NCBI RefSeq assembly: GCF_002850745.1
Contig: NZ_KZ559467.1
Location: 594,500 to 658,499, forward strand
Reading direction: 5' to 3'
DNA: 64,000 nucleotides
DNA from: Nonomuraea indica
GTDB lineage: Bacteria; Actinomycetota; Actinomycetes; Streptosporangiales; Streptosporangiaceae
The translations under genes were made by a program, and so were the position numbers. Of the stretch, positions 16,663-24,350 are shown in pieces. Below the pieces are notes generated by a model. The model did no database searches. It saw only the letters and a program-made list of their open reading frames with translations, and was not told where the DNA came from. Position 1 is the first letter of the stretch. Each line of letters begins with the position of its first letter.

Positions 16663-17939
16663 TCGCTCTGGGCCACTTCCGTGATCGACCGGACGACCTG
16701 CTCGGGTGTCTTCGTGCCGGCGATCAGCTGGGCCACGCTGTCGTTGATCTCCGCGCCGACGGCCGGCGGGTACGCCTGGTCGAGGTAGAGCTGGAAGCCC
16801 GTGGCGCCGGACAGCGACTCGGAGACGGCCTTGAGGTTGGGGTCCTTGACCGCGCTCTCCTCGCCCTGCAGCACCGGAAGCGTCCCGCCCGCCGCGGTGC
16901 TCTTGCTGTGGACGTCCATCTGGGTGACGTACTTGAGGAACTCCACCGCCTCCGCGGGCGCGTCCGCGCCGACGGCCAGCCCGCCGCCTCCGCCGAGCGC
17001 CTCGGTCACCGTGCCCTTGCCGCCGTCGACCGCCGGGAAGGGGAAGAAGGCGAGGTCCTCGCCGAGGCCCTTGCCCGCGTCGTTCTGCACCGACGGGGCC
17101 CACTGGCCCATCAGCTCCATGGCGGCCTTGCCGTTGGCGACGCTCGCCGCCTGGCCGTCGGGGGTGGAGTAGCCGGCGCCGAGGAAGCCCTTCTGGAACG
17201 GCTGCAGGTCCACCAGCGCCTTGAGCTGCCGGCCGGCGGTCACGAAGTCGGGGGTGTCGAAGTTCTTGTCCACCGCCGCCTGCTGGAGGGCGGGCAGGCC
17301 GGCGATCCGCATGGCGAGGTAGGTCCAGTAGTAGTGGCCGGGCCACTTCTCCTTGCCCGCGAGCGCGATCGGCGTGGTGCCAGCCGCCTTGAGCTTCCCG
17401 ACCGCGTCGAGGAACGCGGTCCAGGTCGCGGGCGGCTGGGTGATGCCGGCCTGCTCGAAGAGCTTCTTGTTGTACCAGAAGCCCACCATGCCGATGTCGT
17501 ACGGCAGCCCGTAGGTCTTGCCGTCGAACTGGTAGGCCGACAGCGACGCCTTGGTGAACGTGCCGAGGACGGGGGCCACGTCGGCGGAGAGGTCCTTGAC
17601 CAGTTCGGCGTCGATCTGCTGCTTGAGCACGCCGCCGCCCCAGGTGGCGAAGATGTCCGGGGCCTTGCCGGACTGAGTCAGCGTGGTGAGCTTGGACTTG
17701 TACGCCTCGTTCTCCAGGACGGTGGCCTTGATGGTGACGTGGGGATGCCGGGCCTCGAACTCCTTCGCCCAGTTGGCCATGATCGTCTTCATGGGGTCGC
17801 TGGTCGACAGGTGCCACATCTCGAGCGTGACCTTCGCCGGCGAGCCGTTCGTGCCCGGTTCGGACGCCGTGGGCCCGCCGCCGCCACCGCACCCCGCGAC
17901 GAGTGCCGCCGTCGCGATCAGCGCGAGACTCCGTTTCAT
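16659..17939 (-). CDS. ABC sugar-binding lipoprotein (family 1)
   Basis: A 426-residue extracellular solute-binding protein. The signal peptide ends in the lipobox VAGC (Cys17), followed by a Gly-rich linker and the two-lobed binding domain (VTLEMWHLSTSDPMK, GLPYDIGMVGFWYNKKLF). It captures an oligosaccharide for the two permeases encoded next. It is first in the operon and faces a divergent LacI gene across a gap holding three near-identical palindromes. The operator type suggests xylan- or glucan-derived sugars, but the ligand is not proven. Confidence 0.92.
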   Translation of the reverse strand: MKRSLALIATAALVAGCGGGGGPTASEPGTNGSPAKVTLEMWHLSTSDPMKTIMANWAKEFEARHPHVTIKATVLENEAYKSKLTTLTQSGKAPDIFATWGGGVLKQQIDAELVKDLSADVAPVLGTFTKASLSAYQFDGKTYGLPYDIGMVGFWYNKKLFEQAGITQPPATWTAFLDAVGKLKAAGTTPIALAGKEKWPGHYYWTYLAMRIAGLPALQQAAVDKNFDTPDFVTAGRQLKALVDLQPFQKGFLGAGYSTPDGQAASVANGKAAMELMGQWAPSVQNDAGKGLGEDLAFFPFPAVDGGKGTVTEALGGGGGLAVGADAPAEAVEFLKYVTQMDVHSKSTAAGGTLPVLQGEESAVKDPNLKAVSESLSGATGFQLYLDQAYPPAVGAEINDSVAQLIAGTKTPEQVVRSITEVAQSE

Positions 17940-17955
17940 AGGGGCTCTCCTCAGC

Positions 17956-17987
17956 CGAAAATTTCGTAAAACCCCCCGATAATTTCG
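17956..17987. promoter_or_regulatory. Two LacI-type operators upstream of the GH5 sugar operon
   Basis: CGAAAATTTCG (17956-17966) and CGATAATTTCG (17977-17987) are 11-bp palindromes of the form CGAAA-N-TTTCG, the second with one mismatch. Their centres are 21 bp apart, two helical turns, so two dimers could bind on one face. They lie just upstream of the binding-protein gene. The form resembles the CGAA-N-TTCG sites described for BxlR-type xylan regulators. Confidence 0.75.
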
Positions 17988-18050
17988 TTGCCCGGAGCAT
18001 AGGTAAACGCCGTGTTACGCGTCAATAGCAGGAAAGGCAGCATGTTGGGG

Positions 18051-18063
18051 CCGAAAGTTTCGG
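18051..18063. promoter_or_regulatory. LacI autoregulatory operator
   Basis: CCGAAAGTTTCGG is a perfect 13-bp palindrome with the same CGAAA-N-TTTCG core as the two sites at 17956-17987. It lies 14 bp before the LacI start codon, so the regulator probably represses itself too. Looping between this site and the distal pair is possible. Confidence 0.75.
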
Positions 18064-18076
18064 TAGACTGCGGGCC

Positions 18077-19090
18077 ATGTCAGCGAAGAGGCGGGTGACG
18101 ATAGCCCTGATAGCCGAGGAGGCCGGGGTGTCCATCCCCACGGTCTCCAAGGTCATCAACGGCCGTCCCGAGGTCGCTCTCGAGACCCGGCACCGGGTCG
18201 AGCGGCTGCTGCGCGAGCACGGCTACCAGCGGCGCGCCAGCCAGGGTGACACCCCGGCCGGGCTCGTGGACCTGGTGTTCGCCGAGATCGAGTCGCCGTG
18301 GGCCATGGAGATCGTCCGCGGCGCGGAGAGCGCGGCCCGCGAGGCCGCCGCCAGCCTCGTCATCTCCGTCCTGCACACCCACGCCGGCCCCGGCCGCGAC
18401 TGGATGGAACGCCTGGCCGCCCGGCGCACCGACGGCGTGGTGATCGTCGCCTCCAAGCTGTCGGCGGGCGTCCAGGGCCAGCTCACCGCCCGTTCCCTGC
18501 CGTTCGTCGTGGTGGACCCGGAGGGGGAGCCGGCCCCCGGCGTCGTGTCGGTGGGCGCCACCAACTGGAACGGCGGACTGGCCGCCACCCGCCACCTCGT
18601 CGAGCTGGGTCACCGGCGCATCGCCATGATCAGCGGCCCCGCCGACATGCTCTGCAGCCAGGCGAGGATCGACGGCTACCGGGCGGCCCTGGAGACGGCC
18701 GGCATCCCGGTCGAGCCGGAGCTGATCCGGCGTGGCACGTTCCTCGTCGACTCGGGGCACGACCACGGCCACGCGCTGCTGTCGCTCGACGACCCGCCCA
18801 CCGCGATCTTCGCGGGCAGCGACCTGCAGGCGTTCGGCGTGTTCGAGGCGGCGCGCCAGCGCGGCCTGCGGGTCCCCGAGGATCTCAGCGTGGTCGGCTT
18901 CGACGACCTGCCGCTGGCCAGGTCGGCCTGGCCGCCGCTGACCACGGTCCGCCAGCCGTTGCAGGAGATGGCGGCCCTGGCCACCCGCACGGTGCTCGGG
19001 ATGGGCCGCGGCGAGGTGCCCGAGACGCGGCGGGTGGAGCTGGCCACGGAGCTGATCGTCCGCGAGAGCACCGCCCCGCTCCCCGCCTGA
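18077..19090 (+). CDS. LacI-family repressor of the adjacent sugar operon
   Basis: A 337-residue LacI/GalR regulator. The helix-turn-helix (VTIALIAEEAGVSIPTVSKV) and hinge helix occupy residues about 8-60, and the rest is the periplasmic-binding-like effector domain (VVGFDDLPLARSAWPPLTTV near the end). It is divergent from the sugar transporter/GH5 operon, with three shared-type palindromes in the gap. It should repress that operon until an imported sugar binds. The effector is unknown; the palindrome type points to xylan- or glucan-derived sugars. Confidence 0.9.
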   Translation: MSAKRRVTIALIAEEAGVSIPTVSKVINGRPEVALETRHRVERLLREHGYQRRASQGDTPAGLVDLVFAEIESPWAMEIVRGAESAAREAAASLVISVLHTHAGPGRDWMERLAARRTDGVVIVASKLSAGVQGQLTARSLPFVVVDPEGEPAPGVVSVGATNWNGGLAATRHLVELGHRRIAMISGPADMLCSQARIDGYRAALETAGIPVEPELIRRGTFLVDSGHDHGHALLSLDDPPTAIFAGSDLQAFGVFEAARQRGLRVPEDLSVVGFDDLPLARSAWPPLTTVRQPLQEMAALATRTVLGMGRGEVPETRRVELATELIVRESTAPLPA

Positions 19091-19135
19091 CCGCGCGGGC
19101 GTTTTCCGGCGGCTCCCCGGGGCAGCCGGAGCGTC

Positions 19136-19585
19136 ATGACGCGAACTCTCATCAGCGGGGCGGCCAGGGGCGCCGCCGGCGGCGCGCTCGCCACGGCGGC
19201 GATGAGCACGGTCATGCTGGCCGGTGAGCGCGCCGGCCTCATGGGCGACCAGCCGCCCAAGCGCATCGTCCGCTCACTGCTGCCGGGAAGCCGGCACCGG
19301 CGCAAGCCGGGTGAGGGCGTGCTCGGCACCGTCGCCCACTTCGGCTTCGGGATCGCCTCGGGCGCGCTGTTCGGCGCGCTGGCCCGGCGCCGCCGCGTGC
19401 CGCTGGGAGTCGCGTACGGGCTGGCGATCTGGATGGTCAGCTACGCCGGCTGGGTGCCGAAGGTGGCCACCCTGCCACCGATCCACCGTGACCGGCCGGG
19501 CCGCCCCGTCGTGATGGCCGCCGGCCACGTCGTCTACGGGGCGGCCCTGGCCTGCGCGCTCAACCGCTGGGACCGGCGCCGCTGA
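19136..19585 (+). CDS. Small membrane protein, unknown function
   Basis: A 149-residue protein with about four hydrophobic segments: an N-terminal Gly/Ala-rich helix, GTVAHFGFGIASGALFGAL, GVAYGLAIWMVSYAGWVP and a C-terminal GHVVYGAALACAL. The spacing and Gly-rich helices recall small DUF1440/DUF6789-type membrane proteins, but I do not claim a match. It stands alone between the LacI gene and a convergent lipase gene whose stop is 3 bp away. Confidence 0.65.
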   Translation: MTRTLISGAARGAAGGALATAAMSTVMLAGERAGLMGDQPPKRIVRSLLPGSRHRRKPGEGVLGTVAHFGFGIASGALFGALARRRRVPLGVAYGLAIWMVSYAGWVPKVATLPPIHRDRPGRPVVMAAGHVVYGAALACALNRWDRRR

Positions 19586-19588
19586 CGA

Positions 19589-20746
19589 TCAGCCGCGCCA
19601 GAACTTCACCTCCGGGTACGCCGGCGACGGGCCGTCCAGCAGCGGCCGCCGCTCGCGCAGCAGGTGCCGGTCGACGAACGACCGCACGTACGTCCTGGTG
19701 ACGGCCACCGCACGCTCGCCGTCGAGCTCCTGCGCCGGCAACCCCACCTGCTCCTGCAGCACGGCGTAGTCGGTGAACGCCGCGTGGTTCGTGCCGGACA
19801 CGGTCAGCCACCGCTTCCACCCCCGCACGTGCGGCCAGAACTCCGGCCACGACTCGTCACCGGCCGGCGTGTGGTTGACCTCGGTGCCGAGCATCAGGTA
19901 CGGCCGGCGCACCGGCTCGGCGGGCGTCTTGGGCATGAGGCTGCCGTCCAGGTTGACCCCCGCCCGCACCCGGTGGTCGGCCGCCATCACCTGCGAGACG
20001 GCGTTGCCGCCCAGCGAGAACCCGGCCATGGCGATCCGCGACCGGTCGACCAGCCGGCCCCAGCGCCCCCGGAGCAGCTCGTCCAGCACGAAGCGCATGT
20101 CCTTCACGCGGCTGGCGGTGATCGTGGCGCCCCACTCCGGGGTCATCTTCTTCTGGCAGGTCACGCAGCCGACGGTCCGGCCGTCGGGCAGCGTCGTCGC
20201 CACCGACTCGTGGGTGTGCTCGACGGCCGCGACCACGTAACCGTGGCTGGCGAGATCCTCGGCCAGCGACGTCATGGTCGCCCGGGGGAACGCGTGGCCG
20301 GGAGACACCAGCACGAGGGGCAGCCTGCGCTTCGTCGCGACCGGCGGGGCGCCCGCCCGCGCGTGGGTCCGCGTTCTCGCCAGCGCGTCCGGCGGGACCT
20401 GCTTGTACGGCGCGAGCACGGCCGCCGACTCGGCCGCCGTCAGGTAGGGAGCGGGCTCGCCGGACGCCCTGGCCGCCGGGTACCACACCGACACCATGAG
20501 CTGCCGGTCGCCGAACCCCGGCACCCACGGGTCCGGGCGGCCGGAGTCCACCAGATGCAGCGAGCCGAACCCGACCGGCTGCCTCCCGGTGGGCGCGGGC
20601 AGGGCCGTACGGACGTCCGGGGACGGCCCGGTGGAGGGCTGCACGGTGGGGGAGGGCGAGGGGCTCTGGGCGTGGGCGGCCGGCGCCGCGAGGAGCGAGC
20701 AGGCCACGCCGAGGGCCACGAGGACATGTCGTTTCATGGTCATCAC
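19589..20746 (-). CDS. Secreted PAF-acetylhydrolase-like alpha/beta hydrolase
   Basis: A 385-residue secreted esterase/lipase. A signal peptide is followed by a cleavage site after AHA near residue 26 and a Ser/Pro-rich linker. The nucleophile Ser is in GFSLGG near residue 240, with the oxyanion segment SPGHAF before it and a His in GTNHAAF late in the protein. The extended fold matches platelet-activating-factor acetylhydrolase-like enzymes, which cleave short or oxidised acyl esters. A Cys pair (CVTC) near 175-178 may form a disulfide. It is transcribed away from the histidine kinase gene. Confidence 0.8.
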   Translation of the reverse strand: MMTMKRHVLVALGVACSLLAAPAAHAQSPSPSPTVQPSTGPSPDVRTALPAPTGRQPVGFGSLHLVDSGRPDPWVPGFGDRQLMVSVWYPAARASGEPAPYLTAAESAAVLAPYKQVPPDALARTRTHARAGAPPVATKRRLPLVLVSPGHAFPRATMTSLAEDLASHGYVVAAVEHTHESVATTLPDGRTVGCVTCQKKMTPEWGATITASRVKDMRFVLDELLRGRWGRLVDRSRIAMAGFSLGGNAVSQVMAADHRVRAGVNLDGSLMPKTPAEPVRRPYLMLGTEVNHTPAGDESWPEFWPHVRGWKRWLTVSGTNHAAFTDYAVLQEQVGLPAQELDGERAVAVTRTYVRSFVDRHLLRERRPLLDGPSPAYPEVKFWRG

Positions 20747-20870
20747 CCTGGGGGCGCGGATCCGGTCCCGTCCCGGCCCGGACGTCGACGGGCACCCCCT
20801 CCTTTCGTCGCATGCCGGCGATCCGATCGGCGCTTCCGGCCCACCGCGATCCGCGCCGTAGCCTGTCGGG

Positions 20871-22010
20871 GTGCGGGTGAACAGGCAGATGACGCCGGTG
20901 CTGCTCGGGGTGGCCGTCTTCGCGGTGTCCCTGGGCTCGACGAGCGGCGGGCTGGGCGTCGTGTCCGGCCTGCCGTTCCCGCTGCCACTGGTGGCGGCGG
21001 GGGCGGCCGGTGCGGCGGCCTGGCGGGTGCGGCGCTCGTGGTGGCCGCTCGCCGCGATCGGCGCCGTCGCCTACGTGGTGCTGGTGATGTGGCCGCCGCT
21101 GGTGGTCGCTTCCTACCACGCGGGCACCCGGCTGCGCCGGACCCGTGACATCGCCCTCTACCTGGGCGCCGCCGTCGTCGTGCTCGTCGCGTCGGTGGGC
21201 GCGGGCCGGATCGCCGGAGGCCCCCGCGAGCTGGCGACGGCCACCCCGGCCAACGCGCTGCTGATGGCCGTCGCGGCGATGGTCCTGCCGCTGGTGTACG
21301 GGCTGTGGATCAGGTCCAGGCGCGACGTGCTCGCGGCGGCCAGGGAACGGGCCGACAGGCTGGAGAGCGAGCAGGTGATGCGGGCCGAGCAGGCCCGGTC
21401 CCAGGAGCGGGCCCGCATCGCCCGGGAGATGCACGACGTCGTCGCGCACCGCGTCTCGCTCATGGTGCTGCACGCCGGGGCCCTGGAGCTGGCGGCGGGC
21501 GACGAGCGCACCGCCGAGGCGGCGGCCATGATCGGCGGCATCGGCCGCGAGGCGCTGGCCAACCTGCGCGAGGTCCTCGGGGTGCTGCGCTCGACCGAGC
21601 AGCCCGCCCCCCTGGCGCCGCAGCCCACGCTGGCCGACCTCGACCGCCTGCTCGACCAGTCCCGCGCGCTCGGCATCCCGGTGACCCGCCATGACCACGG
21701 CGAGCCGCGCCCGCTCCGCTCCACCGTCGAGCGGACGGCGTACCGGGTGGTGCAGGAGGCGCTCACCAACGTGCACAAGCACGCGGCCGGCGCGGCCACC
21801 GACGTGCACGTCCACTTCCTGCCCGGCGAGCTGCGGGTGGAGGTGCGCAACCGTCCGGCGCGGGGCGGCCCGGCGCCGCTGCCCGGCTCCGGCTGGGGGC
21901 TCGCCGGGCTGCGCGAGCGGGTGGAACTGCTGAACGGCACGCTGCGCACCGGCCCCGAGGACGGCGGCGGCTTCGGCGTGATCGCCGAGATCCCCCTGGA
22001 GGCGGCGTGA
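20871..22010 (+). CDS. NarL-type sensor histidine kinase
   Basis: A 379-residue kinase with four or five membrane helices in the first 150 residues and no large extracellular domain. The HisKA_3 phosphoacceptor box follows (EMHDVVAHRVS, His about 188), and then an HATPase domain with N box EALTNVHKHA and a GWGLAGLRERVELL glycine region. The GTG start fits the upstream gap. Its stop overlaps the response-regulator start (GTGA at 22007-22010), so the pair is co-translated. The signal is unknown; kinases with few external residues often sense membrane or envelope stress. Confidence 0.9.
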   Translation: MRVNRQMTPVLLGVAVFAVSLGSTSGGLGVVSGLPFPLPLVAAGAAGAAAWRVRRSWWPLAAIGAVAYVVLVMWPPLVVASYHAGTRLRRTRDIALYLGAAVVVLVASVGAGRIAGGPRELATATPANALLMAVAAMVLPLVYGLWIRSRRDVLAAARERADRLESEQVMRAEQARSQERARIAREMHDVVAHRVSLMVLHAGALELAAGDERTAEAAAMIGGIGREALANLREVLGVLRSTEQPAPLAPQPTLADLDRLLDQSRALGIPVTRHDHGEPRPLRSTVERTAYRVVQEALTNVHKHAAGAATDVHVHFLPGELRVEVRNRPARGGPAPLPGSGWGLAGLRERVELLNGTLRTGPEDGGGFGVIAEIPLEAA

Positions 22011-22651
22011 TCCGGGTGCTCGTGGTCGACGACGAGGCCCTGGTGCGCTCCGGGCTGCGGATGATCCTCGACACGGCCGGCGACATCGTCGTGGCGGGCG
22101 AGGCGCGCGACGGCGCGGAGGCCGTCGGCGCGGTGGCCAGGCTCGCGCCGCACGTCGTGCTGATGGACGTCCGCATGCCCGGCCTCGACGGCCTGGCGGC
22201 CGCCGCCCGCATCCTGGCCGCGCCGGACGCGCCCCGCGTCGTCATGCTGACGACGTTCGACCTCGACGAGTACGTGCACGAGGCGCTGCGGCTGGGGGCC
22301 GTCGGCTTCCTGCTCAAGGACACCCCGCCCCGCGACCTCATCGCCGCCGTCCGGACGGTGGCGGCGGGCCAGGCGATGCTCTCGCCGTCCGTCACCAAGA
22401 GACTGATCACGGCGTTCGTGGACCGTGCGCCGTCGCGGGCCGAGCAGGCCCGTGCCCGGCTCGCCGCGCTGACCGGACGGGAGGAGGACGTGGTCAGGGC
22501 CGTGGCCCGGGGCCTGTCCAACGCCGAGATCGCCCGCGAGCTGCGCCTGTCGGAGGCGACGGTGAAGGCGCACCTCAGCCGGGTGCTGGCCAAGCTCGGC
22601 ATGACCAACCGGGTCCAGGCCGCGATCCTGGTGCACGACGCCGACCTGTAG
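22007..22651 (+). CDS. NarL/LuxR-type response regulator
   Basis: A 214-residue regulator with a receiver domain (acidic pair DDE near 8-10, phospho-Asp in VLMDVRMPG near residue 53, Lys in FLLKDTPP near 105) and a C-terminal LuxR helix-turn-helix (GLSNAEIARELRLSEATVKAHL). It is phosphorylated by the overlapping kinase. Targets are unknown; the divergent secreted lipase is a candidate by proximity only. Confidence 0.92.
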   Translation: MIRVLVVDDEALVRSGLRMILDTAGDIVVAGEARDGAEAVGAVARLAPHVVLMDVRMPGLDGLAAAARILAAPDAPRVVMLTTFDLDEYVHEALRLGAVGFLLKDTPPRDLIAAVRTVAAGQAMLSPSVTKRLITAFVDRAPSRAEQARARLAALTGREEDVVRAVARGLSNAEIARELRLSEATVKAHLSRVLAKLGMTNRVQAAILVHDADL

Positions 22652-22674
22652 GGCCGGGGATAGGGTCTGCTCAC

Positions 22675-23031
22675 GTGAGCACCGAGTGGGAGCGGCTGTC
22701 CGAACGGCTGCGCGAGTTCGTCCGGGTCCGGGACTGGGAGCAGTTCCACACGCCGAAGAACCTGGCGATGGCCCTCGCCGGCGAGGTCGGCGAGCTGGTG
22801 GCCGAGCTGCAGTGGCTCACGCCGGAGGAGTCGCGCGACCTCGACCCCGACACCCTGGCCAGGGTGCGGGCCGAGCTGGGCGACGTGGCCGGCTACCTCG
22901 TGCGGCTCGCCGACGTGCTCGGGGTGGACCTGGTGGAGGCGGCCCATGCCAAGCTCGACGAGAGCGAACGCCGCTACGACGCCGACTCCTACCGGGGATC
23001 GGCCAGGAAGGCGCCCCCGCTCGCCCCCTGA
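22675..23031 (+). CDS. MazG-like nucleotide pyrophosphohydrolase
   Basis: A 118-residue all-alpha NTP pyrophosphatase of the MazG/RS21-C6 (dCTPase-like) group. The magnesium-binding motifs EVGELVAEL (about 38-46) and ELGDVAGYL are intact. Such small enzymes hydrolyse non-canonical or excess dNTPs to monophosphates. It starts at a GTG 23 bp after the response regulator and may share its transcript. Its last 43 bp overlap the convergent membrane-protein gene. Confidence 0.85.
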   Translation: MSTEWERLSERLREFVRVRDWEQFHTPKNLAMALAGEVGELVAELQWLTPEESRDLDPDTLARVRAELGDVAGYLVRLADVLGVDLVEAAHAKLDESERRYDADSYRGSARKAPPLAP

Positions 23032-23456
23032 CGAGCCCCGGCCCGGCGCCGCCCGCGCCGGGCGGCCAGCAGCAGGGCGCACGGGACGAGCACGGTGACG
23101 AACGGCGACGGCTCGAAGCAGATCGCGCCGACCAGCGCCCAGAGGGCGAGCCCGCCCGCCACGTACGCCGGCGGCACCCGGCCGCCGCGCCCCGCCCTCG
23201 CGACGAGCGCGCCGAGCAGCCCGAGAGGCACGGCGAAGCTCCCCCAGACCAGCCAGAACGCGCCCACGTTCACCGGCGGTGAGCCGAGCTCGGCTAGCCC
23301 GCCCGTGCCCGGCAGCCAGGCCTCGCCGCGGAACCAGCCGGGGATGTGCGGCGCGGCGGCCAGGCCGGTGATGGCGAGGTGCACGCAGGCCAGGAACACG
23401 AGAATCCCGCCGGCCCACACCACACTCTTTACGGAAACACTAGTTTCGGAACTCAT
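22989..23456 (-). CDS. Four-helix membrane protein (DUF6463-like)
   Basis: A 155-residue protein with four hydrophobic segments and a basic Ala/Gly tail. The first helix carries a HLAITGL segment and a short extracellular loop follows, as in DUF6463-type proteins; that match is tentative. The ATG at 23456 has an AAGGA site. Its 3' end overlaps the convergent MazG gene by 43 bp. It is divergent from a TetR gene, and a palindrome sits in its first codons, so it is the likely target of that TetR. Confidence 0.65.
   Translation of the reverse strand: MSSETSVSVKSVVWAGGILVFLACVHLAITGLAAAPHIPGWFRGEAWLPGTGGLAELGSPPVNVGAFWLVWGSFAVPLGLLGALVARAGRGGRVPPAYVAGGLALWALVGAICFEPSPFVTVLVPCALLLAARRGRRRAGARQGASGGAFLADPR
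23434..23447. promoter_or_regulatory. Candidate TetR operator at the membrane-gene start
   Basis: GAAAC-ACTA-GTTTC is an inverted repeat of 5-bp arms lying in codons 4-8 of the membrane-protein gene, about 90 bp from the divergent TetR start. A position just inside the coding region can still block transcription. It is the clearest dyad in the gap. Confidence 0.45.
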
Positions 23457-23532
23457 GGTTCCTTATCCTGACGTCACAGCGAGACCGCCGCAAGGTCGCC
23501 TCCGTCACACTTTCCAGAACCGCGAGTCTCGT

Positions 23533-24132
23533 ATGCTGGCCGGTGTGAAACCGTCACTCGGGCGCCCGCGCGACGACCGCGTGGACCGGGCCATCGCCGA
23601 CGCGACCCGCGCGATCCTCGCCGAGACCGGCTACGCGCAGCTCACGGTGGACGCCGTGGCCGCGCGGGCGGGCGTGGGCAAGGCCGCGATCTACCGCCGG
23701 CACGCCACCAAACAGCAGATGATCTTCGCGGCCGTCCTGCACGACCTGCTGCTCGCGCCGCCGCCCGACTCCGGCTCCCTGCGGGGCGACCTCACCGCGC
23801 TGCTGCGCGTCATCGTCGCCAACCTCACGGCGCCGCCCGCCGGGGTCGTCCCCGCCCTGCTGGCCGACGTCCACGGCGATCCGGCGCTGGCGGCCGCGTT
23901 CACGAGCACGTTCGTCGCCGCCGAGCGGGGATGCGTCGAGGAGGTCCTGGACCGCGCCGTCGCCCGTGGCGAGCTGCCGCACCGCCCGGACCCGGCCGTC
24001 GCCCACGCCCTGCTGCTCGGCCCGGTCTTCGCCTGGCTGTTCCTGCTCCGCGAAGACCCGGCCAGGCTCGGCCCGGTGACCGCCGCCCTCGCCGAGACGG
24101 CCGCCACCACCCTGACCGCCGCCCCTGCCTGA
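23533..24132 (+). CDS. TetR-family repressor
   Basis: A 199-residue TetR regulator with the helix-turn-helix LTVDAVAARAGVGKAAIYRRHATK near residues 35-60 and an all-helical ligand domain like TetR_C_16 types. The start is uncertain. An ATG at 23533 gives MLAGVKPSLG, but TATGCT at 23532-23537 also looks like a -10 box, which would fit leaderless translation from the GTG at 23545. It probably controls the divergent membrane protein. The inducer is unknown. Confidence 0.88.
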   Translation: MLAGVKPSLGRPRDDRVDRAIADATRAILAETGYAQLTVDAVAARAGVGKAAIYRRHATKQQMIFAAVLHDLLLAPPPDSGSLRGDLTALLRVIVANLTAPPAGVVPALLADVHGDPALAAAFTSTFVAAERGCVEEVLDRAVARGELPHRPDPAVAHALLLGPVFAWLFLLREDPARLGPVTAALAETAATTLTAAPA

Positions 24133-24156
24133 CTCGGCCGCCCCACGCCCGCTCAG

Positions 24157-24240
24157 GCCGTCCGCCACCCCTGCCTCTGCTCGGGCCGTCCGCCACCCCT
24201 GCCTCTGCTCGGGCCGTCCGCCACCCCTGCCTCTGCTCGG
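24157..24240. repeat. 28-bp tandem repeat, three exact copies
   Basis: The unit starting GCCGTCCGCCACCCCTGCCT occurs exactly at 24157-24184, 24185-24212 and 24213-24240, with degenerate copies continuing to about 24310. It lies between the TetR stop and the AfsR-like start. There are no spacers, so this is not a CRISPR. It does not form a clean terminator stem. Confidence 0.9.
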
Positions 24241-24350
24241 GACGTCGCCACCACCACCCCTGCGCTTGCTCGGGACGCCGCCTCACCCTGACCCTGCTGG
24301 GGGCGGCCGCCCCACCCTGACCACCCCGCGGCCCCGTTAGGGTGACGGGC

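Noticed and set aside
24157..24310. Possible CRISPR array (28-bp repeats)
   Set aside because: The copies are directly tandem with no spacers, and no cas genes are present.
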